A stretch of 64,000 bases of DNA from contig NZ_CP030850.1 of NCBI RefSeq assembly GCF_003325355.1, forward strand, positions 5,015,501 to 5,079,500, given 5' to 3'. Positions 51,329 through 60,419 of this stretch are shown piece after piece; the first letter of the stretch is position 1, and each line of letters begins with the position of its first letter. This DNA is from Runella rosea (GTDB lineage Bacteria; Bacteroidota; Bacteroidia; Cytophagales; Spirosomataceae). Made by a program: the position numbers and the translations under genes. The notes under the pieces are model-generated. The model made no database searches, was not told where the DNA came from, and worked only from the letters and a program-made list of their open reading frames with translations.

Positions 51329-52804
51329 CTAATTTGGTCCAAACTCTTTGGCTATCTCATCGGCTACTACCAGCCCCGAAATCAGAGAGGGAGGTACACC
51401 AGGGCCTGGAACAGTCAGCTGTCCTGTATAAAACAAATTATTCAGCTTTTTGTTTTTGAGGGTTGGTTTCAGGAAGGCCGTTTGTAGGAGCGTATTGGCG
51501 AGCCCGTACGCATTTCCTTTGAATGCATTGTAATCAGACTGGAAATCTCGGTGCGCAAAGGTACGTTTATAGACAATGTTTGGCCGAATAGCCTCTCCTA
51601 CGTAGGCCTCTAACCGTTCCATCACTACGTTAAAATAACGCTCTCTGATTTCGTCAGTATCGTTGGTCAGGCCAGTGGCTACTGGAATTAGGATAAAGAG
51701 GTTTTCGGAGCCTTCGGGTGCAACCGAGGGGTCGGTTTTTGAGGGCACCGAAACGTAGAAAAGCGGCTTGCTCGGCCACTGGGGTTCGGTATAAATTTCG
51801 TACGAGTGCTGTGAAAAATCTTCGTCAAAAAACAAATTATGATGGAGCAGCTTTGGTAGTCTTTTGTTGACCCCCACATAATAAAGCAGGGACGATGGGG
51901 CAAGTGTTTTTTTGTCCCAATACGCTTCGGAATAATTGCGGTACTCGCCCAGCAATTTTGAATCTACGTGATGATAATCAGCCCCTGCCACCACGATGTC
52001 GGCCTCAAAAATGTCTGCATCGGTGATTATCTTCTTTGCGCTGCGATTGATTACCTCGATTTTCGTTACATTCTGATTCAGCTTTATTTTTACACCTTTT
52101 TCTTTCGCCAGCGCTACCATTCCTTTCACGATTTCATACATACCTCCCATCGGGTACCAGGTGCCCATGGTTATTTCGGCGTAGTTCATGAGGCTGTACA
52201 TGGCGGGGGTGTTTTCGGAGGTAGCCCCTAAAAACAAAATGGGAAACTCCATTAATTGCAGCAATTTAGGGTCCGTAAAAAACTTACGAATGTGCTCCGA
52301 AAATGACTGCAATACATCCATGCGGCTCAAATCATACAGGAGTTTGAGGCTTACAAACTCCGTAATGCTACGGCTGGGTTTCCAAACAAATTTGTTCATG
52401 CCTACGTCATATTTGTAGGCAGCCTGTTTTAAAAAGGCGTCCAATCGCGCACCGCTTCCTGGTTCGATGCTTTCAAAAAGCTGTTTGAGCGCCTCAATTC
52501 CCGCTGGAATTGCGACGGTGGTTTTTTGGTCAAAGATGACCGCATAAGAGGGGTCGAGTCGGACGAGATGATAATAATCAGATGGCTTTTTGCCGAATTT
52601 ACCAAAATAGGTTTCAAACACATCGGGCATCCAATACCAACTCGGCCCCATATCGAAGGTAAACCCCTCGGCTTCAAACACCCGAGCACGTCCGCCGGGA
52701 ACCGAATTTTTCTCCAAAATAGTAACATCAAACCCTTTGTCGGCCAGGCGGGTAGCGGCCGAAAGCCCCGCAAATCCGGCGCCGATAACGATTACTTTTT
52801 TCAA
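51329..52804 (-). CDS. crtI: Phytoene desaturase
   Basis: This 491-aa FAD-dependent desaturase converts phytoene to lycopene or neurosporene. N-terminal dinucleotide motif GAGFAGLSAATRLADKG, the GGRARVFEAEGFTFDMGPSW block that follows the FAD site, and the C-terminal VPGPGVPPSLISGLVVA signature are all CrtI-type. It is adjacent to crtB as usual in Bacteroidota pigment clusters. No cyclase, hydroxylase or ketolase gene is near, so the final pigment cannot be named. Confidence 0.95.
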   Translation of the reverse strand: MKKVIVIGAGFAGLSAATRLADKGFDVTILEKNSVPGGRARVFEAEGFTFDMGPSWYWMPDVFETYFGKFGKKPSDYYHLVRLDPSYAVIFDQKTTVAIPAGIEALKQLFESIEPGSGARLDAFLKQAAYKYDVGMNKFVWKPSRSITEFVSLKLLYDLSRMDVLQSFSEHIRKFFTDPKLLQLMEFPILFLGATSENTPAMYSLMNYAEITMGTWYPMGGMYEIVKGMVALAKEKGVKIKLNQNVTKIEVINRSAKKIITDADIFEADIVVAGADYHHVDSKLLGEYRNYSEAYWDKKTLAPSSLLYYVGVNKRLPKLLHHNLFFDEDFSQHSYEIYTEPQWPSKPLFYVSVPSKTDPSVAPEGSENLFILIPVATGLTNDTDEIRERYFNVVMERLEAYVGEAIRPNIVYKRTFAHRDFQSDYNAFKGNAYGLANTLLQTAFLKPTLKNKKLNNLFYTGQLTVPGPGVPPSLISGLVVADEIAKEFGPN

Positions 52805-52890
52805 CGTATAAGACTTTTTTTATAGTAAACTTCCAAAAGGGGGTGACGGTTTGAGAACATACGTAAAAAATGACGCCATTGCGCAAATTG

Positions 52891-54171
52891 CTATTGCTTA
52901 TAGACTACACCATCTTTCATCACGAACGTAACGTTTTGGAGCGTTTTGATGTTTTGAAGTGGATTTTCGTCGGTGGCAATGATGTCGGCGTATTTGCCTT
53001 TGGTGATGCTGCCCATGTTGTCTTGCTCTCCCAAAATTAGGGCAGGAATTACCGTTGCCGATTTGATAGCCTCCATGGCGGGCATTCCGACTTCGGTCAT
53101 GTATTCAAATTCTTTGGCATTTTTGCCGTGTGGGTACACGCCACCGTCGGTACCAAAAGCAATTTTTACTCCTGCTTTGTAGGCTTTCTCGAAAGTTTTT
53201 TGAATCAACGGTCCGATTTCTAGGGCCTTCATGCGTACAAAAGGGTGGTAATAGCCGGGCACTTTGGCGGAGTCGGCGGCAGTACGACCAGCGATGATGG
53301 TAGGGACATAATACGCGCCCATTTTCTTGAATAAATCAATGGCTTCATCGTCCATGTATGTGCCGTGCTCAATGGTAGTCACGCCCGCTCTGAGGGCGCG
53401 TTTCATGCCGTCGGTTCCGTGGGCGTGTGCCGCTACGTGAAATCCATAGTCTTTGGCGGTCTGCACAATGGCTGAGATTTCGTTTTCGGTAAACTGGGGT
53501 GCTTTTCCACTTTTGGCAATACTCAATACGCCACCCGTGGCCGTGATTTTGATGCAATCGGAGCCGTCTTTGTAGCGTTGACGTACGGCTTTTCGGCCTT
53601 CGTCGGGGCTGTCAACGATTGCATCAGTGACTTTGTCTGGAACGCTGTACATGTTACTCAGTCCGTTGGTTGGGTCGCCGTGCCCGCCAGTAGTGGCGAT
53701 GGTTTGGCCCGCTGTAAAAATGCGTGGCCCCGTTACCAAGCCTTTGTTGATGGCGTTGCGTAGCGCAATATTTACGCCCGTGCCGCCTAAATCTCGTACA
53801 GCTGTAAACCCCGCCATGAGCGTAGTAAGGGCGTGTTTTTGGGCTTCAAAAGCAATATCAGCCGAGTTGTTGCTGAGCCGTTTGAGGTATTGGTCCCGGC
53901 TGGTTTCGCTTTCGATATGTACGTGCATATCGGTCAGGCCAGGCAAAACCGTTTTGTTTTTTAAGTCAATCAGTTTATCTCCTGCCTGTGCTTTGGCATA
54001 GCCTTTTTCAACGGCCGTAATTCGATTTTTTTCGACGATAATTGTGGCCTGCTCTTGGGTGGCATCACTCACTCCGTCGATTAGTTTTCCGCAATAAATC
54101 AGCGTTCGTTGGGCTTGGGCATAATTTGCCGCTGCAAAAAAAATCCCAGCAAAAAGCAAACGTTTTCTCAT
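52891..54171 (-). CDS. Secreted amidohydrolase (imidazolonepropionase-like)
   Basis: This metal-dependent hydrolase of about 426 aa has a signal peptide (MRKRLLFAGIFFAAANYAQA), for which the ATG at 54171 is the proper start; the open frame to 54225 only adds untypical residues. Metal ligands fit the amidohydrolase pattern: HVH in GLTDMHVHIES, the H residues in AAHAHGTDG and IEHGTY, and D in FGTDGGVYPHG. Members are Xaa-Pro/Xaa-Arg dipeptidases or prolidase-like enzymes. It is upstream of crtI on the same strand (86-base gap), probably without functional relation. Confidence 0.9.
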   Translation of the reverse strand: MRKRLLFAGIFFAAANYAQAQRTLIYCGKLIDGVSDATQEQATIIVEKNRITAVEKGYAKAQAGDKLIDLKNKTVLPGLTDMHVHIESETSRDQYLKRLSNNSADIAFEAQKHALTTLMAGFTAVRDLGGTGVNIALRNAINKGLVTGPRIFTAGQTIATTGGHGDPTNGLSNMYSVPDKVTDAIVDSPDEGRKAVRQRYKDGSDCIKITATGGVLSIAKSGKAPQFTENEISAIVQTAKDYGFHVAAHAHGTDGMKRALRAGVTTIEHGTYMDDEAIDLFKKMGAYYVPTIIAGRTAADSAKVPGYYHPFVRMKALEIGPLIQKTFEKAYKAGVKIAFGTDGGVYPHGKNAKEFEYMTEVGMPAMEAIKSATVIPALILGEQDNMGSITKGKYADIIATDENPLQNIKTLQNVTFVMKDGVVYKQ

Positions 54172-54290
54172 GGATAATTTGGTCGTTAGGTTCACTGTAA
54201 TCAATATTTTACCTAAATAAAGCATTTTTTCTTCTCAAATGGAAACGGATGAGGTGCTTTCATCTAAAGTAGTAAGTTGGTATTACGCAT

Positions 54291-54330
54291 AAAAAAACTC
54301 CCCAGCCGTGTTGCCACGACCAGGGAGTTA
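54291..54330 (-). terminator. Terminator after SusCD pair 4
   Basis: AACTCCC and GGGAGTT close a stem that contains an inner CGTG/CACG hairpin. On the minus strand it is followed by a seven-T run and lies about 40 bases beyond the SusD stop at 54370. Confidence 0.85.
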
Positions 54331-54369
54331 AATAATTGTATACTAAACCGTAGTATTATCGCTGCTGAG

Positions 54370-55926
54370 TTATTCAGGATAGCCCGGATTCTGTGGTTTC
54401 AGATTCGGGTTGTTTAGCATTTCCTGTTTTCCAAGTGGCAATAACAAGTGTTTTGATTGCAAAGCTTGGTTAGAGCTCAAGTTCACGTGGCCCACAAAGT
54501 TGTCAAAACCTTTGGTTTTTTCGTTGAACACTTTGCGGAGGCGAACCATATCAAACCAAGTGATTTGCTCATAGCACAGCTCATGCCAACGCTCTTTCCA
54601 AACTGCCTCGCGGAAAGAAGCTTGTGTATAAGTACCGAGAGCAGGGGTGGTAAGTTGTGCCCGGTCACGGATGCGCTTGAAGGCATTATAAGCTTCCTGT
54701 GTAGGTCCACCTACTTCGTTTTGGGCTTCAGCATACATGAGCAACACTTCTGCATAACGAATTTGGGGTACATTGAGGTTGTTTGCGCGTGAGCCTGGCA
54801 CCCCCGAAGTACCGTTTGCCACTCTGTTGAAATGTTTGAAAATATAAGGAGCACCCAGTTCAAACCTTGCTCCACTACCGTTGGTAAAATAGGTAGTGTA
54901 GAAATACCCTTCTTGGTCTTTGGCACGCAAATCGCCTGATTCGTACGATTGGTAGAAGGCAAGGGTCGGAACGGTACTTCCTGTTCCACCTGGACCGTTG
55001 AAAGTTACTGGCTTAAAGTTAGGAAACATATTACCCATCGGATTTTGCTCCACAACGGCATTGTATTGCAGCATAAAAAGGTGTTCTACACGATTTTTTA
55101 AACTCTCCCGGCGGGTGTCTTCGTAAGTAGGAAACAAGTTGATTGTTCCAGGATTGGCATTGGCATAGTCTATCACTTCTTTGGCTTTGTCGGCGGCCAA
55201 CTTATAGTGTGAAGCCCCTTTGCTGAGAGGGAAACCTGCCATGGTCAAATATACACGTGCAAGCTGCGCTTTGACAGCCGCCAAATTGACCCGTCCACTC
55301 TGATCCATCCATGGTAAACCAGCGGCTTCTGCTGCAAGTAAGTCTTCCACAATCAGTTTGTAAATATCTTCTTGTGGCGAGCGCTTAGGGAAAAAATCTT
55401 CCGAGCTAGCTGTTTGTGGATTGGTAATCAGTGGAATATCGCCCCACAAACGCACTGCTGTAAAGTAGGCGTATGCACGTAGAAACCTTGCCTCTCCCAA
55501 AATTTTCTTCTTTTGTACTTCAGGCATGGGTGTAATGGGCGGCACTTTGGCAATCACCTGATTGGCTTGTGCAATGATTTTAAACAAACCATTCCAATAA
55601 TTGACTACGTGTACAGTATTGCCATCGTGGACTAAGCCATACAGGTTGTTCAAGTCTGAATTTTGGGCAGTTTCGGTGGTAGAAGTACCTGTCATGGCCT
55701 CCAGTAGCTGCCAGTTAGAAGAAAATATGCCTGCTCCTCCACCCATAAAACGTAAATCGGCATACACTGAAGCGAGTGCTGCCTCGGCGTGGTCGGGAAT
55801 GGTGTAAAAGCTTTCGGGTGTTAGGTTAGAAGGCGCTTGCTCCGCCAAAAAGTCGGTGCAGCCTGTGTAGCCCAGTAAAAAAGAGGCCATCAGTGCTGTT
55901 TTTCCTATATTTTTTAATAGTTGCAT
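54370..55926 (-). CDS. SusD/RagB-type nutrient-binding lipoprotein (pair 4)
   Basis: This 518-aa lipoprotein has lipobox YTGC (C23) and family blocks LGEARFLRAYAYFTAVRLWGDIPLIT, RYAEVLLMYAEAQNEVGG and VWKERWHELCYEQITWFDMVRL, ending KPQNPGYPE. The canonical GDIPLIT segment (absent from pairs 1-3 in this form) marks it as a classical SusD. It is encoded 34 bases after its SusC on the minus strand. Ligand unknown. Confidence 0.96.
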   Translation of the reverse strand: MQLLKNIGKTALMASFLLGYTGCTDFLAEQAPSNLTPESFYTIPDHAEAALASVYADLRFMGGGAGIFSSNWQLLEAMTGTSTTETAQNSDLNNLYGLVHDGNTVHVVNYWNGLFKIIAQANQVIAKVPPITPMPEVQKKKILGEARFLRAYAYFTAVRLWGDIPLITNPQTASSEDFFPKRSPQEDIYKLIVEDLLAAEAAGLPWMDQSGRVNLAAVKAQLARVYLTMAGFPLSKGASHYKLAADKAKEVIDYANANPGTINLFPTYEDTRRESLKNRVEHLFMLQYNAVVEQNPMGNMFPNFKPVTFNGPGGTGSTVPTLAFYQSYESGDLRAKDQEGYFYTTYFTNGSGARFELGAPYIFKHFNRVANGTSGVPGSRANNLNVPQIRYAEVLLMYAEAQNEVGGPTQEAYNAFKRIRDRAQLTTPALGTYTQASFREAVWKERWHELCYEQITWFDMVRLRKVFNEKTKGFDNFVGHVNLSSNQALQSKHLLLPLGKQEMLNNPNLKPQNPGYPE

Positions 55927-55960
55927 TTTCTAATTGATTTAGATGTAAAACAGTGATGAA

Positions 55961-58900
55961 TTAAAGCCCTACCTGTAATCCAATCATGAAAGTAGTGGGT
56001 TTAGGATAGTTGTGCCAAATCATACCTTGCGAAAACGCACTGTTGGCATTTCCTTGATTGGTAGGAGTAACTTCTGGATCACCTACAATCTTATCTTTCA
56101 CCGCGAGGAAGAAGTTTTGGGCCGAAGCATACACTCTGAGGCGACTCATTTTGAGTTTGCTGGTTACGTTGCTTGGGAAAGTATAACCCAATAAAAGGTT
56201 TCTACCCCGTAAGAAAGACCCATCTTTTATCCATTGGGTATCCACGTTGGTTACGTAGCCTGCACGGGTATCACGTATTTCGGCAATCATTGTATTTTGA
56301 TTCTGAGGTGTCCAAGCGTTCAATACCGACGTGTAGCTGTTGGCTAAGTTTTGACGGTCTTCGCTGGGGTGTAGGTTCATCAACATTACGTCGTTGCCAT
56401 ACGAAAACTGCATCTCGAAGGTCAAGTCAAAGTTGTTGTAGCGAAATGTATTGGTCATGGCTCCCCAAGCTTTTGGACTACCGTTTCCGATGATACTACG
56501 GTCGGCATCGGTGATGGCTTTGTCGCCATTTACGTCAAGGTATTTGATGTCACCAGGAAGGATGGTCAAGCCGTTGCGGTAGCTGGTAAATTTAGCCGCT
56601 TCTTCGCGCTCAGCTTCGCTCCATACTCCTAAGCGAGTTAAGCCCCAGAAAGAACCTACGGGTTCGCCAATTCTGATGATATTGGTAGGATTAGTAAAGT
56701 TAGGACCACCTACGTTGAAAATATCAGAAGGCGTAGCCAATGAAAGCACTTTGTTGCGGTTGAATGAAATATTGAAGTTGGTATTCCACTGGAATCCACC
56801 ACGGTCGATATTGATAGTGTTTAAAGCTAATTCAACACCTTTGTTATACATTGATCCTACGTTTCTACGGATGGTAGCATAGCCACTGGTTTGCGGTACT
56901 GGAGCATCCAAAAGCATGTCAGTGGTAAGGCGATAGTAGTAGTCGGCTTCAAGCGTTATTCTTCCTCCAAACAAGCCTAATTCGATACCTGCATCGGTTT
57001 GAGCTGTTTTTTCCCAACGCAAATCAGGGTTAGCCAAACGTTGCAGACCTGTACCCGCTATCCGCCCGTCGTTATACACAGTGGCGTAGTTTGAGCTCAA
57101 CAAAGATAACGAACTATAAGGAGGAATTTCAGAGTTTCCAGTCAAGCCGTAGCTCGTTCTGATTTTGAGGTTAGAAATAATCGAGTTGCCTTTCAAGAAA
57201 TCTTCTTCAGAAACCCGCCAAGCCAAAGCTCCCGAGGGGAAAAAGGCAAATTTGTGATTCTCTCCAAACTTCGATGAACCGTCGGCGCGGCCTGTCAGGG
57301 TTACTAAGTATTTGTTTGACAATGTATAATTAACACGGCCAAAGTAGGAGTTAAAAGCAAAACGTGAGGCTCCAGAACTAACGGAAGGGTTGGTAGCACC
57401 TGCACCCAGGTTGTTAAAACCAAAGTAGTCAGTGGCAAAGTTGTTTACACTTGCGCCGATACCAAACACATTGGTTTCTTGCCACGAAAGTCCCGCTAAG
57501 GCATTGATAGAGTGCTTGTCACCGATTTGCTTGTTGTAGGTCAAATAGTTTTCCAATGACCAGAAAGTTTCTCGGTTATTGTTGGCAGAGGCGTTTCCGT
57601 TACCACCAATATTAAGTGTTCGGGTCTGCGATTGGTTTATTTCTTGGGTTTGTACATTGACCCCCAACACCGTCCGCATCTCCAACCCTTTGGCAATGTT
57701 GATGTTGGAGTACAAGCTACCCAATGTTGTTTGGTTGTTTACGATGTACTTACGACCTTCCAAACGGTGAACAGAACTGAAAGTGCCTTCGGCAAGTGGA
57801 TAATCGCGATTGTTGGCATAAGTACCATCTTCGTATCTTACTGGCAAAAACGGAAAGTCTTCAACAATCTGACGTGCTACGGCATCGTTGATGTCCACGA
57901 TATTTTCTGATTGGTTGTTATAAGAAAGCGTACCGCCTATTTTCAACCATTTTTTCACTTGGTCATCAATCGTAAAACGGGCAGAATAACGTTTCATGTA
58001 AGACTGTTTCAATAAGCCTTGGTCATCGCGGTAGCCCAATGAAAGATTGTATTGTGTGCGCTCATTGCCACCACTAAAACCTAATTGGTGATTCTGAGAC
58101 AGTTTGTTTTGGGTAGTTTCTTTAAACCAATCGGTATCATACTTATTGCTGCCATCGGGGTTCCAGACGCGTGGATCTACCCTGCGTAACTTTGGATTGA
58201 GGTTTGCAAACCTACCAGCTGCCCAGCCAACAGGGTCGTATTTGGCCATGTTGGCCCAGGCCAATTCTTCTACGGCCATGTATTCTTTGGCATTTAATAC
58301 TCGTGGTCTGTTGGGCCCGATGGTGTTTACGCTAAAATCTGCATTGTAGGTGACAGTACCTTCGCCTGCTTTTCCTTTTTTGGTGGTTACAAGAATAACC
58401 CCGTTTGCTCCCCTAGCTCCGTAAATAGCGGTAGAGGAGGCATCTTTCAGTACTTCTACTGACACGATGTCGTTGGGATTGATGTAGTCAATCGCCGAAG
58501 TAAACTGCGTTTGGGTTCCTTGTGGCATCATTACACCATCTACTACATACAACGGGTTGTTGGATGAGTTGATAGAACTAAATCCACGTACCCGAATCGT
58601 GGTTCTACCTCCAGGGCGACCAGAGTTGGTATTTACTTGTACTCCAGCCATTCTACCCGATAGCTGCTGTGCAAGCGAAGGTGCAGGACGCTCCATGAGT
58701 TGATCAGCTTTCACGGTAGCTACCGAGCCCGTTAAATCGGATTTTCTAAGGGTACCATAACCGATAACCACAATTTCTTCCAATACTTTGCTGTCTGATC
58801 TCAGGGTAAGATTAATGGAGGATTGATTGCCAACGGCGATTTCCTGTGGCACGTAACCTACGAAAGAGAAAATGAGCGTAGCATTGTCGGGGACTTCCAA

Positions 58901-59179
58901 TTTGAAGAGGCCATTCCCGTCGGTTACAGTACCGCGTTGGGTACCTTTGATAACAATACTTACGCCGGGCAACCCACTATTTGTTTCGTCTACAACTTTT
59001 CCAGAGATAGTTTTATCAACAGCTTTTTCTTCTAAACGAACGTTGGCGTTTCTTTCGAGCAAATCTCGATCAGGAGCAGCATAGGCAAATGTGAGGCAGG
59101 AAAAAGACAGAACGAAGGGTGCGGTGGATAGTCGCATCATCCTGCTAAACCGGCCATGCGGTTGTAAGGGTTTTTCCAT
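55961..59179 (-). CDS. SusC/RagA-type TonB-linked outer-membrane transporter (pair 4)
   Basis: This 1072-aa transporter has an N-terminus (MEKPLQPHGRFSRMMRLS) in the style of many Cytophagales SusC proteins, a CarboxypepD_reg-like domain (ISGKVVDETNSGLPG), EIVVIGYG, plug (QQLSGRMAGV, IRVRGFSSINSSNN, AIYGARGANGV) and a barrel ending LQVGL. It resembles the pair-2 SusC in the GTQRGT and VVIGYG segments. Partner SusD follows directly. Confidence 0.96.
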   Translation of the reverse strand: MEKPLQPHGRFSRMMRLSTAPFVLSFSCLTFAYAAPDRDLLERNANVRLEEKAVDKTISGKVVDETNSGLPGVSIVIKGTQRGTVTDGNGLFKLEVPDNATLIFSFVGYVPQEIAVGNQSSINLTLRSDSKVLEEIVVIGYGTLRKSDLTGSVATVKADQLMERPAPSLAQQLSGRMAGVQVNTNSGRPGGRTTIRVRGFSSINSSNNPLYVVDGVMMPQGTQTQFTSAIDYINPNDIVSVEVLKDASSTAIYGARGANGVILVTTKKGKAGEGTVTYNADFSVNTIGPNRPRVLNAKEYMAVEELAWANMAKYDPVGWAAGRFANLNPKLRRVDPRVWNPDGSNKYDTDWFKETTQNKLSQNHQLGFSGGNERTQYNLSLGYRDDQGLLKQSYMKRYSARFTIDDQVKKWLKIGGTLSYNNQSENIVDINDAVARQIVEDFPFLPVRYEDGTYANNRDYPLAEGTFSSVHRLEGRKYIVNNQTTLGSLYSNINIAKGLEMRTVLGVNVQTQEINQSQTRTLNIGGNGNASANNNRETFWSLENYLTYNKQIGDKHSINALAGLSWQETNVFGIGASVNNFATDYFGFNNLGAGATNPSVSSGASRFAFNSYFGRVNYTLSNKYLVTLTGRADGSSKFGENHKFAFFPSGALAWRVSEEDFLKGNSIISNLKIRTSYGLTGNSEIPPYSSLSLLSSNYATVYNDGRIAGTGLQRLANPDLRWEKTAQTDAGIELGLFGGRITLEADYYYRLTTDMLLDAPVPQTSGYATIRRNVGSMYNKGVELALNTINIDRGGFQWNTNFNISFNRNKVLSLATPSDIFNVGGPNFTNPTNIIRIGEPVGSFWGLTRLGVWSEAEREEAAKFTSYRNGLTILPGDIKYLDVNGDKAITDADRSIIGNGSPKAWGAMTNTFRYNNFDLTFEMQFSYGNDVMLMNLHPSEDRQNLANSYTSVLNAWTPQNQNTMIAEIRDTRAGYVTNVDTQWIKDGSFLRGRNLLLGYTFPSNVTSKLKMSRLRVYASAQNFFLAVKDKIVGDPEVTPTNQGNANSAFSQGMIWHNYPKPTTFMIGLQVGL

Positions 59180-59581
59180 AGTGATAATTTAGGCTGTCAG
59201 TACAGCGTTTAAGTTAAAAAAAACAGTTTGAAAACAGAATACAATTTTAGAAGAGCTTTGGGCCCCGTAACTACTGCTTTTCTTGATAAAAATTATGTTA
59301 ATTCTTGCGCCTATAATATAATTTATTTAATATATTAGGTATATTTTTTGAATGAAAATGACAATAAATATAACTTTGATAAGGAATGGTTGAAATTGTT
59401 CCAATTTATGACATTGGCTCTGTAATCAGGAGACAGACAATAAAATAATAAATGAGAGATGGTAAGTAGATGAGAAGGATTTGCCGAGGTGGGTTTAAAA
59501 GATATAGTTTTTAAAGTATGAGAGATTATGGGGTTCTCTGCGCTGTTATGAAGAATAAAAAGACTGCATGCCCCTCTATCT
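59180..59581. other. AT-rich spacer upstream of SusC pair 4
   Basis: No gene is seen here. The stretch holds poly-A/T tracts and a small AAATTG-TTC-CAATTT repeat near 59393. CAATTTTA on the plus strand near 59243 gives a near-match to TANNTTTG on minus, without a clear -33. The SusC promoter must lie here but I cannot place it. Confidence 0.35.
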
Positions 59582-60226
59582 TTAGTAATACCTAGAAACT
59601 CCTAAAGGGATACCAGTACTGATGGTGAAGGAGGTGAAGTCAGGGTTGAAAGGGGTCGTTATGTTGTGCTCGATTTCTAACTTTATTTCGCCAATCACAA
59701 TTCCAATTTTAGGGGCGGCGGTAAAAAAAACCTCTTTTCCGTGTCGGCGAAGGGAATATACCTGTTGGGTTACTAAGTCTTTGGCTTCCAATTTCCCAAA
59801 GTAGGAAGCGCCCGCACTAAGTCCGATATAAAAACGTGTTTTGGCAGGAGCTCCCCAGCTTCGATAAGCGGGGGTTAGAAAAATGTCCGTAAAAAACAAC
59901 CCGTAGGAGGTAAATTTGGGTTGAATGATACTGTTGGATTCTGCATCTTCAAACTTTGGACGGAAGATGCCTCCCAATTTTAATCCCATATTAATTCGCT
60001 CATTTACAATGTAATAAGGTGAAGCGAAAATTTGCCAGCCCAGTCCTGCTTTGGTCAAAAATAAGGGCTTAGTGCTGTACGCACTGCCCGCTTTCAGAAG
60101 TCCAGGACCTACGCCTACCGTAAGCCATAAACGGCGTTCATCCTGTTCGGTCGGAATAACGCGTTGTGCCAACACGTTTGATCCAATAAGAACTCCTAAA
60201 ATCAGACTTTGTAATACGAGTTTCAT
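59582..60226 (-). CDS. Small outer-membrane beta-barrel-like protein
   Basis: I recognise no named family for this protein of about 214 aa. It has a signal peptide ending near NVLAQ and then alternating amphipathic strands (WLTVGVGPGLL, MGLKLGGIF, RFYIGLSAGASYFG, GIVIGEIKLEIEH) ending in aromatic YY, as in small outer-membrane barrels. The ATG at 60226 (or 60229) is preferred because the open frame further upstream adds a hydrophilic extension before the signal peptide. It is divergent from the CocE-type gene. Role unknown. Confidence 0.7.
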   Translation of the reverse strand: MKLVLQSLILGVLIGSNVLAQRVIPTEQDERRLWLTVGVGPGLLKAGSAYSTKPLFLTKAGLGWQIFASPYYIVNERINMGLKLGGIFRPKFEDAESNSIIQPKFTSYGLFFTDIFLTPAYRSWGAPAKTRFYIGLSAGASYFGKLEAKDLVTQQVYSLRRHGKEVFFTAAPKIGIVIGEIKLEIEHNITTPFNPDFTSFTISTGIPLGVSRYY

Positions 60227-60364
60227 CATTTTTGCTTTGGTAATCAAAATGCAGGGACAGCCATCAGTAGCTTGAAATGCTACCTTTTTTTCTACTTTCA
60301 AAAACCGTGCTAATACCTAACTGCTAACCATTTTTGCCGTAAAAATATCAATTTAGCGTCATTT

Positions 60365-60395
60365 TTGGCGTTTGAAAGTGAATTGGTTAGTTTTG
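60365..60395 (+). promoter_or_regulatory. Bacteroidota-type promoter of the CocE-type gene
   Basis: TTG at 60365-60367 is followed after 20 bases by TAGTTTTG at 60388-60395, a full match to TTG-N17-23-TANNTTTG. The leader to the ATG at 60420 would be about 18 bases. Confidence 0.7.
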
Positions 60396-60419
60396 AGGAG
60401 GTGTTAAACTAACCTTCGT

